Source: Planctomycetota bacterium (GTDB lineage Bacteria > Planctomycetota > Phycisphaerae > UBA1845 > PWPN01). Taken from it: 64,000 nt of DNA. The stretch covers positions 1 through 64,000 of the forward strand of contig JAKLEZ010000020.1 of NCBI GenBank assembly GCA_022711465.1, in the 5' to 3' direction. A program made the position numbers and the translations under genes. The notes below the pieces were generated by a model. It was not told the DNA's origin. It made no database searches and worked only from the letters and a program-made list of their open reading frames with translations. Of this stretch, positions 35,518 to 44,223 are shown in pieces. Position 1 is the first letter of the stretch, and each line of letters begins with the position of its first letter.

Positions 35518-36165
35518 CTACTCCTCATCCAAATGCTGTTGCACGATGTCGTTGATCCGAACGCAGAAGTTGTCGTTCAGCACAAGCACCTCGCCACGAG
35601 CCACCAGTCGTTCATTCACGAACACATCCACCGGGTCGCCGGCGAGCTTATCCAATTCGACCACCGAGCCTTCGCCCAGTCTGAGTACATCGTCAACCAG
35701 CATGCGGGTGCGGCCCAGCTCGATCTTCACGTTGAGCTGGACGTCGCGCAGAAGGTCAATCGCCTGATTGAGGGCGGCACCCGATTCGCTCTCTCCGCTT
35801 GCCAGATCAGGCAGGGTGAACGGAACCGATCCCGCCGGCGGATGTGGCATCGCTCGGGCCGCGGCCGCCTCGCTCTCAATGGCCGCAGCCATGGCCGCTG
35901 CGACCTCATCGAACGGCCGACCCGCGGAATCCAGACGCTCATCGACCACGGCCGTAGCCGTCGCCGGCTTCACCGAGGCCTCCTGTCCCGCGGCCGCCAG
36001 GGCAGCGTCGATATCCGCCTGGCTCAGCCCGCCATCGTCGGCCGCGGACGGTGCCGGGACTGGAGTCGGCGCTTCCGACGCGCTGTCGGTGGCATAGCCC
36101 GCCGCGGCCAACGCCGCATCAATGTCATCCTGACTCAGCATTCCATCCTGTGGATCACCGGGCAT
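35518..36165 (-). CDS. fliN: Flagellar C-ring protein FliN with two FliM-type CheY-binding peptides
   Basis: About 215 residues, about twice a minimal FliN. The C-terminal 80 residues are the SpoA/FliN domain (LLRDVQLNVKIELGRTRMLV, LRLGEGSVVELDKLAGDPVD, FVNERLVARGEVLVLNDNF). The N-terminus has LSQDDIDAALAAAG (36097-36138) and a second copy LSQADIDAALAAAG (35986-36027). This motif is the one that binds CheY at the N-terminus of FliM and of Bacillus FliY, but there is no CheC-like domain between. A flexible Ala-rich linker follows. fliM is not at its usual place upstream (fliL ends 25 bases before). Starts at 36165 or 36141 are both possible; the latter would place the motif at the very N-terminus. 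Confidence 0.92.
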   Translation of the reverse strand: MPGDPQDGMLSQDDIDAALAAAGYATDSASEAPTPVPAPSAADDGGLSQADIDAALAAAGQEASVKPATATAVVDERLDSAGRPFDEVAAAMAAAIESEAAAARAMPHPPAGSVPFTLPDLASGESESGAALNQAIDLLRDVQLNVKIELGRTRMLVDDVLRLGEGSVVELDKLAGDPVDVFVNERLVARGEVLVLNDNFCVRINDIVQQHLDEE

Positions 36166-36190
36166 CGCGGCCAACACTCCTGGGAGAGCC

Positions 36191-36748
36191 TCAACCCCCG
36201 CTCATCAGCACGATCTGCGGGATGAGAACCTCCTGTATCGCTCCTTCCTTGCCGATCACTTGCGACAGTTCGGCCTTGAACTGATCGCGAAGCGTGGCAA
36301 GGTCGGGCTCCATGAACCGGGACGGATCCGCCGATCTGACCACGCGGGTGAACCGGTCGCGGATCGTCTCCTTGCGGCGTTCGAGTATCTCCTTGACTTC
36401 CGCCTCGCTATCACCGGATACCACGGCGGAGACGCTCAACTCGTACATCAGCAGTCGCTGCGACTTCTCATTCTGGGCCCTGAATTTGACCACTTCCAGG
36501 TCCAGCTGGGCCGCCGCTGGCTGGGCACCCTCGCCGTCCTTCAATCCCTCCGTGGCGTGAGCTTCGGCCTCCTGGGGCCCCCCGCCGGAGAAGCTCTTGA
36601 CCAGCACGAAGACGACCGCCGCCTCGGCAATCATCACACCGGCAATCACACCGATCATGATGAGCTTGCCGCGACCTTTCTTCGGCTTGTCGCCGCCGGC
36701 CGCATCCTCGCTCGGTTTCTTCGAGGCTTCTTCCTTGTCTTTAGCCAT
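36191..36748 (-). CDS. fliL: Flagellar basal body-associated protein FliL
   Basis: About 185 residues: a Lys-rich cytoplasmic N-terminus, one membrane helix (LIMIGVIAGVMIAEAAVVFVL) and a periplasmic stomatin-like domain ending in IGKEGAIQEVLIPQIVLMSG. FliL rings surround the stator and help torque generation. The ATG at 36748 overlaps the end of motB by 8 bases; the frame extends to 36820 without support. Its position directly after motB is common. Confidence 0.93.
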   Translation of the reverse strand: MAKDKEEASKKPSEDAAGGDKPKKGRGKLIMIGVIAGVMIAEAAVVFVLVKSFSGGGPQEAEAHATEGLKDGEGAQPAAAQLDLEVVKFRAQNEKSQRLLMYELSVSAVVSGDSEAEVKEILERRKETIRDRFTRVVRSADPSRFMEPDLATLRDQFKAELSQVIGKEGAIQEVLIPQIVLMSGG

Positions 36749-37544
36749 GACTCGTTGCTTCCTTGTCGGCGATAACCTTGACGTGCCCGCCGGGCTCAGC
36801 GGCGCGCACGGTGATCTCAATGCGTCTGCCCATCATCGGGGCAGTTTCCGGCTCCTGCCGCCTGTCGCCCGATATCGGCGTTGGGAGCAAGCCCTGGTCA
36901 CCCATTGCAGTCACGGACATCCGACCGCGAGCGATGCCGGACCGAACCAGCGTGTCCGCGACCACCTTGCCCCGCTCGTAGGACAAGTCCCACGCGTCGC
37001 GAAAGGCAACCGTGTCGGGAATGGGGCCATCGCCTGCGTAGCCATGAATCTCGATTCGCGTCCGCCCGCTGGTCAAGTAGCCCTCACTCAGAAGACCCGC
37101 CAGGGCAACCAGCAACCTCTCGGCTTCGGGCCTGAGAACGGCACCATGGCGGTCGAAGGCCGAATCGCCGGGCACCCGCAGGGTCACTCGGTCGCCATCG
37201 GTGACCATCTCGCAGGGGGCCAGGCGCTCGCCGCTGCCGTTGCTCAGCTCGCTTCGTGCCGTACCGGTCAGTCCCGCCCGCTCCAGACGTTCCACCAGCC
37301 CCGGCTCTGCGGAAGGAGTCAGCAGCCGGCGCAAGTCCGTCGACCCTGCCGGGCCAAAGCCGAACGCAGCCCGTACGCCTCCGGAGACCTCATTGAACCG
37401 CTGGCCGGGCCGAAGATCGCTCATCGCCGCCAAGGTCACAAAGATGACTAGCAGCAGTGTCATCAGATCAGCAAGCGGCAACACCCATTGGGCGTCGCTC
37501 TCATCCGTGCTTCTGGGCTTCAGACCGACCATCACGGTTCTCAT
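36741..37544 (-). CDS. motB: Flagellar stator protein MotB
   Basis: 267 residues. One N-terminal membrane helix carries the proton-carrying aspartate, D26 in WVLPLADLMTLLLVIFVTLA. A plug/linker region follows, then a C-terminal OmpA-like peptidoglycan-binding domain (RTRIEIHGYAGDGPIPD, LSYERGKVVADTLVRSGIAR, MSVTAMGDQG). Together with MotA it forms the ion-driven stator. The Leu/Val-rich helix context resembles proton-driven MotB, but ion choice is not certain. It starts in an ATGA overlap with motA. Confidence 0.94.
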   Translation of the reverse strand: MRTVMVGLKPRSTDESDAQWVLPLADLMTLLLVIFVTLAAMSDLRPGQRFNEVSGGVRAAFGFGPAGSTDLRRLLTPSAEPGLVERLERAGLTGTARSELSNGSGERLAPCEMVTDGDRVTLRVPGDSAFDRHGAVLRPEAERLLVALAGLLSEGYLTSGRTRIEIHGYAGDGPIPDTVAFRDAWDLSYERGKVVADTLVRSGIARGRMSVTAMGDQGLLPTPISGDRRQEPETAPMMGRRIEITVRAAEPGGHVKVIADKEATSHG

Positions 37545-38689
37545 GCCGCCTCTTCAAATCCGGGTTTGGCCGACGAGCCGCTCGCCCGGCCGGCAGGACT
37601 GCTCGGTCTCGGGCGGTTGGCTGACCCACTGGTCGAGGTCGCCGACTCATCCACCGGGGTAAGCTCATATTCACCCGGCCCCCACGAACCCAGAAGGCTG
37701 GCCCACTGACCAGCCGTCCATTCCTCCGGCAATCCTTGCTCGGTCACTGTCGCGCTCTCCGCACCCGGTTTCTCCACCGCCGAGGGAACCGCAACCGGCG
37801 GGGCCACGGCCTCAACCGGCTCAACCTTCTCCGGGCTGATCCCGCGAGGCTCCGCCCCACGTGCCCGACGCGCCTCGGCCAGCGACCGCAACACCCGCCC
37901 GGTCACCGCCGATCGACCGGACGGACCCGTGGCCAGCACTCCCGGCGGCAGGTACGCCCGGAGCTTCTGTTCCACCGTCCGCGGGTTGTCGCCCATCTGG
38001 ATGGCCAACACTCCCTTCAGCACGATCATCTTGACCAGCGATTCTTCCTCGCTGCGGTGAGCGAGCTTCCTGGCCAGCGGCCAGCAGAGCACGTTGGCCA
38101 GCACCAGACCGTACAAGGTCGTCAGCAGTGCGATGGCCATCCCTGGCCCGATGCTCGCCGGGTCCTTCATCCGACCCAACATGATGATCAGACCGGTCAC
38201 CGTTCCGATCATTCCAAACACCGGCGCCGAGCGGGCCGTCGACTCAATCAGCCGAATCCCGCGATGATGCCGCAGTTCGCTACTTTCCATCTCCGCACGA
38301 CAAACCGACTCGATCGTGCTGGCGTCAAAGCCATCAATCGCCATCCGCATCGATTGCTTCAAGAACTCGTCGTTCAAACCTGCCACCGGCCGTTCCAGTG
38401 CCAACAGACCATCACGCCGGGCAATCTCGGCCAGGGCAGCCAGCAGAACCACCGACTCCTCCGGCAGTCGAGTACGAACCACGAAGGCATTCCGGGCCAC
38501 CTGCACGAACGACCGGAAGCCTGCGGCCGGGAATGACATCAGCGTGGTGAGCACGGCTCCACCCACGACCATCGCGATCGAGGCCGGGCTGATGAACGCC
38601 CACACATCCCAGTTCGTCCCGCTGACGATCACCCACCCCAGCAAGGCAAGCGTCGCGAGCAACCCCACCATCGTCGCCCGATCGATCAT
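37541..38689 (-). CDS. motA: Flagellar stator protein MotA with long C-terminal tail
   Basis: 382 residues; the conserved part ends near 249. Four membrane helices with SAPVFGMIGTVTGLIIMLG (helix 3, conserved Pro) and IALLTTLYGLVLANVLCWPL (helix 4), plus the charged cytoplasmic loop that contacts FliG, are all present. Residues 250-382 form a tail rich in Pro, Ser, Ala and Glu not found in standard MotA of about 250-295 residues. The WTAGQWASLLGSWGPGEYEL stretch within it is the only ordered-looking piece. ATGA coupling to motB confirms the pair. Confidence 0.94.
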   Translation of the reverse strand: MIDRATMVGLLATLALLGWVIVSGTNWDVWAFISPASIAMVVGGAVLTTLMSFPAAGFRSFVQVARNAFVVRTRLPEESVVLLAALAEIARRDGLLALERPVAGLNDEFLKQSMRMAIDGFDASTIESVCRAEMESSELRHHRGIRLIESTARSAPVFGMIGTVTGLIIMLGRMKDPASIGPGMAIALLTTLYGLVLANVLCWPLARKLAHRSEEESLVKMIVLKGVLAIQMGDNPRTVEQKLRAYLPPGVLATGPSGRSAVTGRVLRSLAEARRARGAEPRGISPEKVEPVEAVAPPVAVPSAVEKPGAESATVTEQGLPEEWTAGQWASLLGSWGPGEYELTPVDESATSTSGSANRPRPSSPAGRASGSSAKPGFEEAA

Positions 38690-38851
38690 CGCCCGCCCCC
38701 TCTCGGAGTCCGTTTCCCGCGGCAGAGCGGTCCAACACGCCCTCGAGAGACAAGCCGGGCGACCCGGTTACCGGACGGCCAGAGGGACCGTCCTGTGGTT
38801 TCATCGACCTTACGCACCATGCTGTTCACCAGTCTCCGGACTCCACCTGCG

Positions 38852-39043
38852 TCAAGGCTTGAACGCCCTCACCGTTCGGGCATATTCGATCGCCTTGGCA
38901 ACCACGGCCTCCATGCTCTCCTTCACAATGAAGGTTTCCCCGTTGATGAGCACAATCGTCGTATCCGGACGTTCCTCCACCGTGCGTATCAGGTCGGCGT
39001 TGATCACAAAGCGGGTGTCGTTCAGCCGTGTCAGGGTGATCAC
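38852..39043 (-). CDS. flbD: FlbD family flagellar protein
   Basis: 63 residues matching the small FlbD/SwrD family: MITLTRLNDTRFVINADLIR, then VEERPDTTIVLINGETFIVK. In Bacillus the homologue (SwrD) raises stator torque or power. The family always lies next to flgE/motA as here. It is not the NtrC-type FlbD of Caulobacter. Confidence 0.93.
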   Translation of the reverse strand: MITLTRLNDTRFVINADLIRTVEERPDTTIVLINGETFIVKESMEAVVAKAIEYARTVRAFKP

Positions 39044-39146
39044 CGCGCATCAACCTCAAAGACGTCCGTTCCATCCTGAGACGAGGGCACCTGGCCCCAT
39101 CCACCAGCGCAGCACATGGCCGCTGTTCGACCTTCCGTCACCGTAC

Positions 39147-40868
39147 TTATCGGGCTATCGACATCAATTCATTGAGGAGATCGTTCGAGGTCGAAATCAC
39201 CCGCCCGGAGGCGGAGAACCCGGTACTCGCTCCTATGAGTCCGATAAACTCCCGAGTGAGATCCACATTGCTCAATTCCAGCGAACTCGACGCGATCGTA
39301 CCGGCGCCCAAAGTGCCCGGGGTACTGATCATAGGGTTGCCTGAGTTCGGTCCGATGCGGTAGAGGTTGTTGAGGTCGGACACGAGTCCTTCGGCATTGG
39401 CGAAGGTGGCCAGAGCGATCTGCCCGAGGCTGCGGGTCAGACCGTTCGTGAACGTGCCCACGATCATTCCGTCCGTACCCACCGCAAAGTTGGACAACGT
39501 TCCCATCCCGTAACCGTCCTGGGTGCTCATCACCAAGGTCGACGGGTTGGCTGCATAGGGTGCCGCAAGGCTGGTGACACCTGAAAAATCCAATTGAATC
39601 TGGAGCGGCGTCAATGCCCCTGAGCCAACGCGGTCGATCTCCAGGGTGTCATTGGTGATCCCAGTGAGCTGGCCGTCGTTGTTGAAGGAGACCGTGCCGG
39701 TCAGACCGAGAGACGGAGAGCTGTCACTATCTTGAGCGCTTTCGGCGTAAAACCGCCACGTCGTGCCGAGGTTGTTCTTTTCAACCAGGGTGGTGGTGAG
39801 GTCGACCGTCACCGGATTGCCCAGCGAGTCGTAGGCGATGAAGGTGGTGAACACGCTCTCGCCATTGGCTTCTTGCGTCTCGGTGAACTCGAAAGGCGCG
39901 TTGAAGCTGGCGTTGGTGCTCTGGATGTCGGCCATGTCGATGGTCAGGGCGTTTTCGGTCCCGGCATTGCCTTGGATGATGATCTTGCCCTCGTCGGGGG
40001 CCACGGTTCCGATGGTCACGCCCGGCGTGCCGCCCGCGGCCGGATCGGCGTTGATGCCCAGCCTGTCGTTGAGGAACGCGGCGAAATCGCTCAGCGTGCT
40101 GGTGGCGGCGACCGTGAAATGGGCTTCAGGCAGCTGCCGGCCGCCGTTGGCCCCTTTCCTGACCGTGCTGAGGGTGATGACGTCATTCTCCGCGAACAGG
40201 GGCGCGTTCGAACCCGTGTCGTAGACATTGGTGAGGAGTGTGGCTCCCGTGGCGGCAGGACCACCACTTGCACCCTCCTGAAACACCTGGGAGGTCAGGA
40301 TCGTGCCCTGGGTGGCGATGCTTCCGGAAGCATCCAGGTTACCGTCGAACTGGGCTTCGGTGGTAGCCCGTGCGGTGCTCAAGGTGCCGAGGGGAATCAC
40401 CAGATCACCGAGCACGCCGGGGACGATGTTGAAATCCTGGTCAACGCCATATCCCTGTACCTGGTAGCCGTTGGCACTGACCAGGACCTGATCGGAAGCC
40501 AGCTTGAAGGATCCGTCGCGTGTGTAGGCCTGCTCGCCCGTGGGCGTCCGAACGATGAAGAAGCCGGCCCCTTCGATGGCCATGTCCGTCGGCAGACCGG
40601 TGGTCTCGATCGAACCCGCCAGGAAGCTCTTCTGGATGCTGCCCAGCATGGTACCCAGGCCGATCTGGGACGGGTTGGTGCCGCCGCTCGTTTCGCTCGG
40701 GCCGCTGCCGCCTGAGAGTGTCAGTGAAAACTGGTTCTCAAAGTTAGCCCGGCTGCCTTTGAACGCTGTCGTGTTCACATTGGCCACGTTGTTGCCGATC
40801 GTATCGATCCGCAGCTGATTGGCATTCAAGCCGGTCAGCCCGGTGTACATGGCGCTGGTCAATCCCAT
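39147..40868 (-). CDS. flgE: Flagellar hook protein FlgE
   Basis: 573 residues. The N-terminal rod/hook signature is TGLTGLNANQLRIDTIGNNV followed by ANVNTTAFKGSRANFENQF. The C-terminal coiled region is ELSNVDLTREFIGLIGASTG and ISTSNDLLNELMSIAR. The central variable domain includes the FlgE D2 stretch FTTFIAYDSLGNPVTVDLTT. It is longer than E. coli FlgE (402) because of extra outer-domain sequence. GGAG lies 7 bases before the ATG. FlgE polymerises into the hook after FlgD caps it. Confidence 0.96.
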   Translation of the reverse strand: MGLTSAMYTGLTGLNANQLRIDTIGNNVANVNTTAFKGSRANFENQFSLTLSGGSGPSETSGGTNPSQIGLGTMLGSIQKSFLAGSIETTGLPTDMAIEGAGFFIVRTPTGEQAYTRDGSFKLASDQVLVSANGYQVQGYGVDQDFNIVPGVLGDLVIPLGTLSTARATTEAQFDGNLDASGSIATQGTILTSQVFQEGASGGPAATGATLLTNVYDTGSNAPLFAENDVITLSTVRKGANGGRQLPEAHFTVAATSTLSDFAAFLNDRLGINADPAAGGTPGVTIGTVAPDEGKIIIQGNAGTENALTIDMADIQSTNASFNAPFEFTETQEANGESVFTTFIAYDSLGNPVTVDLTTTLVEKNNLGTTWRFYAESAQDSDSSPSLGLTGTVSFNNDGQLTGITNDTLEIDRVGSGALTPLQIQLDFSGVTSLAAPYAANPSTLVMSTQDGYGMGTLSNFAVGTDGMIVGTFTNGLTRSLGQIALATFANAEGLVSDLNNLYRIGPNSGNPMISTPGTLGAGTIASSSLELSNVDLTREFIGLIGASTGFSASGRVISTSNDLLNELMSIAR

Positions 40869-40978
40869 GACATGGCTCCTGAAGTCTGTCTGAGCTGTCA
40901 GCGATCAGCATTCAGCTCTCGGTTCTTGGCTCCTGTCAGTCCGTTCACATTCCGTCGCGGGCACGTATCGGACGCCGG

Positions 40979-41443
40979 TCATGCCACCTGCTGGCCGCTG
41001 GTCGACGTCGACGTACCTGCGTTGATCTCGGTGAGAGAGGCCAGCGGAAGCGTTTCGCCGCTGTCCAGTTCCAGCATGGCTTCGCCGCTTTCGTTGAAGC
41101 GAACGGCCGTCACGACACCCTCCATGCTGAACGTCGTGCCGCTGTCATCGGACACGGCACCCTTGACGTATTTGCCGATCAGCGAGGCGGCGGCCCCGAA
41201 CCGCTGCTGATCGCTGAGCAGGCTCAACTTCTCGCTGAGCCGCGTGTTCATCTCGAGTTCGCGAATGCTGGACATCTGGGCCACCATCTCTTCGTTGGTC
41301 ATCGGCTCCATGGGATCCTGATACTGAAGCTGGGCGACGAGGATCTTCATGAAATCCTCGCCGGTCATGCCGGAAAGGCCGGCAGCGGCGGTCGCGGTGC
41401 CGGCGGTTGCGGAATTCGAACCGAGGATGCTACTGACGCTCAT
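40979..41443 (-). CDS. flgD: Flagellar hook capping protein FlgD
   Basis: About 154 residues. The N-terminal half is the well-conserved FlgD region MTGEDFMKILVAQLQYQDPM followed by EPMTNEEMVAQMSSIRELEM. The C-terminus is short (around DSGETLPLASLTEI), lacking the full Ig/tudor domains of enteric FlgD. The ATG at 41443 has AAAGGAGAG six bases upstream; an upstream start at 41500 would overlap fliK. FlgD forms the scaffold on which the hook is assembled. Confidence 0.93.
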   Translation of the reverse strand: MSVSSILGSNSATAGTATAAAGLSGMTGEDFMKILVAQLQYQDPMEPMTNEEMVAQMSSIRELEMNTRLSEKLSLLSDQQRFGAAASLIGKYVKGAVSDDSGTTFSMEGVVTAVRFNESGEAMLELDSGETLPLASLTEINAGTSTSTSGQQVA

Positions 41444-41496
41444 GATTGCTCTCCTTTGTGCCGTACTGTCGAACACGGCCTTTGTCTCGTGCCTGG

Positions 41497-42993
41497 TCAC
41501 GCAATGAGATCAACCCCCGAGGCCGAGACGCTCCCAGTTCCTGTCGGGAGCATCTCCTGACTTCCAAAAACGTCCTTCATCGCGGTATCCGCCGACGAGC
41601 GGGCGTAGCTCGCGGCGGCGTATGACTCCTGCGTATCACGACCCTGCTCACGAGCCTGGCCGAAGCCGCTGCCGTGCCCGTTGGCAGATCCGTCGTAGCT
41701 CGATGGGTTCGACCCGTCGCGGCTCTGCTGCGATGAATCACTCTGCTGCGGGCGGTACTCCACCGTCACCTGGTCCACGCGGACTCCCTGCTGCTCGAGC
41801 GTCTGACGCAGCGCGTCCAGACGGCTCTGCAGGACATTGTGGCCGGCTTGCGTGTCAACCTGGAATTTCACAGTCAAGGTCTGGTCCTGCATACGGACCT
41901 CGATGCGCACGCTACCCAGCTCCGGCGGATCGAGTCGCAGCGACATCGAGGAATTCCGTGTCCCAAGCTGCGAACGCAGCACGCGGGCCAGCTTCTCGAT
42001 CGACTCCGCCCGACTCGGATCCAACGCCGCCTCTTCGGTTGTGGCCGCGTTTTTCGCCGAGCCACCCAAGCCGGCCGCGACGGCGGATCGCCCCCGACCG
42101 GCTTGCTGGAGCAACGATTGGAACTCGGCCGGGGCGGGGCCCGACCTGGCGGTCGCTTGGCCACCCTTGGCCGCCGCACCACTTTGTCCGAGTTCGGGAG
42201 TGGTGCCGTTGCCGCCACCGGCCTGCGATGTGGAAACCACTGGCGTGGGAATCAGCCCTTCGGCGGTGACCGCGGCCGAATGCTGTACCGTGGTCGAGGT
42301 GGTCGTCGGCTGACCAGGCGTCCCCGTCTGGACAAGGGGATCGTGGCCGGCGGCCTGCGGGGCAGGGCCTGACATCGCCGGCGACGCATCCGCATAAGCG
42401 ACTCCCCGAGGGCTGCCTGACGGCTGCTGAGCGGTCAAACGGTCGGTACCCGCCAGCGGCTGTTCCCGGCTCGCACCTCCCGGGCTGACGGCCGTTGATT
42501 CGGCACCTTGCCGCTCCGATACAACCGCGGCCGCCGACTCCGGGGCCTCAGGAGCTGCGACCCGGGAATCCTCGCTCTGAGACAAGACTGTGGGCTCGTC
42601 TGGGGCATCAAAGCTTGCGGAGGTATCATCATCGGAGGGTGATTTGCGTTGGTCAATCCTGGTTCGGCCGCTCTCGCAAACCTCGCGATCCCCGCCCGCC
42701 GCTACCCTCGATGATCGCCCTTCCTCCGCCGGAGAGGCCGTTTCTCGAGCGGGGCCCGGCGTCACCGCCTCGGCGGCCTTCTGTTGCCGCTGATAGGTGG
42801 AGGAAATCTGATCAACCCGCTGGTCAAGCAGTCTGCGCAGCATCAGGGTTGTCTGGCGGGTTGCGGTCAACACCGCCGCGAACGCCTGGGAACCACCGGA
42901 TGATGATTCCTCAGTCGGCGTAGGGTCCGCGACCGTCTGCCGGGCCCGGCTTACCGCTCCGGGCTCGGCATCCGCCGCTGCCACTGTGGTCAT
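41497..42993 (-). CDS. fliK: Flagellar hook-length control protein FliK
   Basis: 498 residues. A long, disordered Ser/Ala/Pro/Gln-rich N-terminal part acts as the ruler. The compact C-terminal domain (about 340-425) has the Flg_hook pattern SLRLDPPELGSVRIEVRMQD and QTLTVKFQVDTQAGHNVLQS, followed by LRQTLEQQGVRVDQVTVEY. This domain signals FlhB to stop hook export. A Gln/Ser-rich tail follows. It sits between the MotE-like gene and flgD. Confidence 0.92.
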   Translation of the reverse strand: MTTVAAADAEPGAVSRARQTVADPTPTEESSSGGSQAFAAVLTATRQTTLMLRRLLDQRVDQISSTYQRQQKAAEAVTPGPARETASPAEEGRSSRVAAGGDREVCESGRTRIDQRKSPSDDDTSASFDAPDEPTVLSQSEDSRVAAPEAPESAAAVVSERQGAESTAVSPGGASREQPLAGTDRLTAQQPSGSPRGVAYADASPAMSGPAPQAAGHDPLVQTGTPGQPTTTSTTVQHSAAVTAEGLIPTPVVSTSQAGGGNGTTPELGQSGAAAKGGQATARSGPAPAEFQSLLQQAGRGRSAVAAGLGGSAKNAATTEEAALDPSRAESIEKLARVLRSQLGTRNSSMSLRLDPPELGSVRIEVRMQDQTLTVKFQVDTQAGHNVLQSRLDALRQTLEQQGVRVDQVTVEYRPQQSDSSQQSRDGSNPSSYDGSANGHGSGFGQAREQGRDTQESYAAASYARSSADTAMKDVFGSQEMLPTGTGSVSASGVDLIA

Positions 42994-43016
42994 GTCGGCC
43001 TCCGTGCGGAGGTGGC

Positions 43017-43673
43017 TTACGGACCATCCACGCCGTTCGCCGGTTTACCCGTCTCATCCTGAGCCTGTATCTGGTCCAGGATCCTCCTGATCCAGAGCTT
43101 CTCCTCCGCCGTTTTGCACGCGTTCACGATCTTCTTCCGCCGGTTCGGGTCCATCTTGATGAGCAGATGAACCACGTCGGCGTCTTTCTCCTTGCTCTTG
43201 AGCAGGTCCTTGGCCAGCTTCGGTTCCATGCCGGAGTACATCTCCATGGCCTGGGTGAAGCCTTCCTGCTCGACCTGCTCCTGAAGAGCCTTTTTCTGTT
43301 TCTCGAAGGATTCGTTCTGCTTCTGGATTTCCTCCAGCCGGCGAAGGACGCGAACCTCGAGGGACTCGCCCAACGACTTGCGTTGCGTGCTTTCCTGCTC
43401 CAGACGTTCGGCCTGGAGTTGAAGCGCCTCTCGCCGGGCCTGGCCGGCGGCGATCTCCTCACGGGATCGTTGCGGCGGAGCCTCCTGTGTCGTCGGCTGG
43501 CTCGCGGCCACCGGCTGACTGGTCGGATACTCGCCGCGCAGCACCTCGGCAACCTGGCCGACCCGCTCCTTGTTCAGCCGCCCGGTGGCGAACAGGAAAC
43601 CCACCAAGCCAACCAGAGCGAAGAGGTTGACCATCGCCAAGAGGGCCAGGATGGTATAAAGCCTCTTTATCAT
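43017..43673 (-). CDS. MotE-like flagellar chaperone (MgtE-N type coiled-coil protein)
   Basis: 218 residues. One N-terminal membrane helix (YTILALLAMVNLFALVGLVG) precedes a Gln/Glu/Lys coiled coil of about 100 residues (ERLEQESTQRKSLG, LRRLEEIQKQNESFEKQKKA). A C-terminal helical domain has MEMYSGMEPKLAKDLLKSKE, resembling the MgtE N-domain found in MotE, the periplasmic chaperone of the motility protein MotC in rhizobia. It lies in the fliJ-fliK slot where such genes are common. Start and fliJ stop overlap as ATGA. The function in this organism is unproven. Confidence 0.75.
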   Translation of the reverse strand: MIKRLYTILALLAMVNLFALVGLVGFLFATGRLNKERVGQVAEVLRGEYPTSQPVAASQPTTQEAPPQRSREEIAAGQARREALQLQAERLEQESTQRKSLGESLEVRVLRRLEEIQKQNESFEKQKKALQEQVEQEGFTQAMEMYSGMEPKLAKDLLKSKEKDADVVHLLIKMDPNRRKKIVNACKTAEEKLWIRRILDQIQAQDETGKPANGVDGP

Positions 43674-44134
43674 GACGCACCCACCTGCTGATCGAACACA
43701 TAGCGAACCGTCGTCAGGTCATCGGCAGCCAGCGCCTCCACCCGATCCTGCTCGCCTCGGTGCTGCTCCCACTGCCGCTCCTTGAGCTTCTCCAGGATCC
43801 GTCGCTGCTTGGCGGCTTCGGCCAGATCCGCGCGCTCGCGGGCCAATTCCGCCTCCAGGAAGCGCGCCTTGGCCTGTCCTTCCAGTACACCCTTGTGCAG
43901 GCCGCCCAGCCATTGCCGGTGGCGGATGATCTGCTGCATGTCGATCGTGCCCGGCTGTCGGCCGATTCGGATGGCCCGGAGCTCGTCGTGAATCTGCTTC
44001 TCCAGCGACGCCATGTGGTTCTGCAGGTTCCGGATCTCCCGAAGCCGGCCGGCTACAATCCGCTTGCGCTCGTCCTCCCGCTGCCGTCGGATCCGCAGCA
44101 TGGTCTCGAATCGGAATTTGAATCGCTTGGCCAT
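43670..44134 (-). CDS. fliJ: Flagellar export chaperone FliJ
   Basis: 154 residues, almost entirely charged antiparallel coiled coil, beginning MAKRFKFRFETMLRIRRQRE, the FliJ pattern. FliJ is the central stalk of the FliHIJ ATPase and couples it to FlhA. It lies 89 bases after fliI. Confidence 0.9.
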   Translation of the reverse strand: MAKRFKFRFETMLRIRRQREDERKRIVAGRLREIRNLQNHMASLEKQIHDELRAIRIGRQPGTIDMQQIIRHRQWLGGLHKGVLEGQAKARFLEAELARERADLAEAAKQRRILEKLKERQWEQHRGEQDRVEALAADDLTTVRYVFDQQVGAS

Positions 44135-44223
44135 CCTTGACCGCCTCAGGAGCGTGAGAATCCCACCTCACACTCTTCTTCCTTGCGATGGCACACGCGT
44201 CCCGTGGTGCACCACCGGTCCTT

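Noticed and set aside
38852..39043. Reading FlbD here as the Caulobacter transcription factor of the same name
   Set aside because: At 63 residues it belongs to the small FlbD/SwrD family and has no AAA+ or DNA-binding domain.
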